Below, in pieces: positions 5,560 to 5,697 of a stretch of DNA of 5,697 bases. The stretch comes from Thermoanaerobacterium sp. (GTDB lineage: Bacteria; Bacillota; Thermoanaerobacteria; Thermoanaerobacterales; Thermoanaerobacteraceae): contig JASBVU010000139.1 in NCBI GenBank assembly GCA_029960905.1, positions 1-5,697 on the forward strand. The letters are read 5' to 3'. Position numbers and translations under genes: made by a program. A model generated the notes under the pieces. The model worked only from the letters and a program-made list of their open reading frames with translations. It was not told where the DNA came from and searched no databases. Numbering within the stretch: the stretch's first letter is position 1; each line of letters starts with the position of its first letter.

Positions 5560-5697
5560 ATGTGTCGGGAACTTTTAAGCTTTGAACAAATGGATCAGAA
5601 AGTTTTATAATAGCGAATGCAGGTAAGGTAAAACCCACACCAGTTTTCCTCACTCACCATTCCACGGTCGCCAACGAGAATCACTTTGTCGATCGGG
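5558..5697 (-). mobile_element. Transposase remnant (DDE type, IS4/IS1634-like), window-truncated and rearranged
   Basis: The frame entering at 5696 on the minus strand reads PIDKVILVGDRGMVSEEN. VGDRGM is the second catalytic-Asp motif of many IS4/IS1634-type transposases (Asp codon 5669-5667). After EEN the frame loses resemblance and stops at TGA 5597-5595. A frame displaced by one base, from about 5644, reads TGVGFTLPAFAIIKLSDPFV then QSLKVPDT and a TAA at 5560-5558, directly followed by a terminator. That looks like a genuine C-terminus, but the motif and this tail are far too close together for an intact transposase of roughly 400-560 residues. The likely explanation is an internal deletion, or two insertion sequences joined. 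The rest of the gene lies beyond the window edge. I could not identify terminal inverted repeats. Confidence 0.65.

Noticed and set aside
5238..5585. Open frame of 115 codons overlapping the end of the kinase gene
   Set aside because: Its first third lies inside the kinase gene in another frame and the remainder is low-complexity, with no domain or ribosome binding site.

Overview
The window looks like a degraded accessory region of a Gram-positive, low-GC bacterium, most likely a Bacillales member (Bacillus/Geobacillus-like). The evidence is a remnant cyclase with SpaC-type (subtilin) motifs followed by a SpaR/SpaK-type two-component pair, AT-rich coding, strong GGGAGG-type ribosome binding sites, and low-GC terminators. 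The genus is inferred from family resemblance recalled from memory; no search was run.

Layout. Positions 1-244 hold the C-terminal end of a tyrosine recombinase, broken by an in-frame TGA inside its HxxR region. Positions 317-1071 hold an intact two-gene operon: a RelE/HigB-like toxin followed by an XRE-type helix-turn-helix antitoxin, with an AT-rich palindrome just upstream and a strong intrinsic terminator at 1104-1142. Positions 1226 to about 2107, minus strand, hold a broken gene. Rejoined across three one-base homopolymer contractions, it would encode a PD-(D/E)XK-like nuclease domain, a helical spacer, a four-cysteine zinc ribbon and a C-terminal helix-turn-helix. Positions about 2078-3098, plus strand, hold a truncated and interrupted lanthipeptide cyclase (LanC) with a nonsense TGA and a zinc-ligand His replaced by Gln. 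Positions 3226-5338 hold an intact, overlapping lanR-lanK pair (OmpR-family regulator and membrane histidine kinase). Positions 5558-5697, minus strand, hold a transposase remnant of DDE type with its own terminator.

How the parts relate. The left half reads as island debris: recombinase remnant, toxin-antitoxin module, decayed nuclease. The right half is the wreck of a class I lantibiotic locus, bounded by insertion-sequence debris. No precursor peptide, dehydratase, exporter or immunity gene is visible, and the cyclase is almost certainly non-functional. The regulator and kinase genes are nevertheless open and carry all expected catalytic residues, so they may survive as an orphan sensor of a lantibiotic or related signal. 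The genes that look functional are the toxin, antitoxin, regulator and kinase; everything else named here is a remnant.
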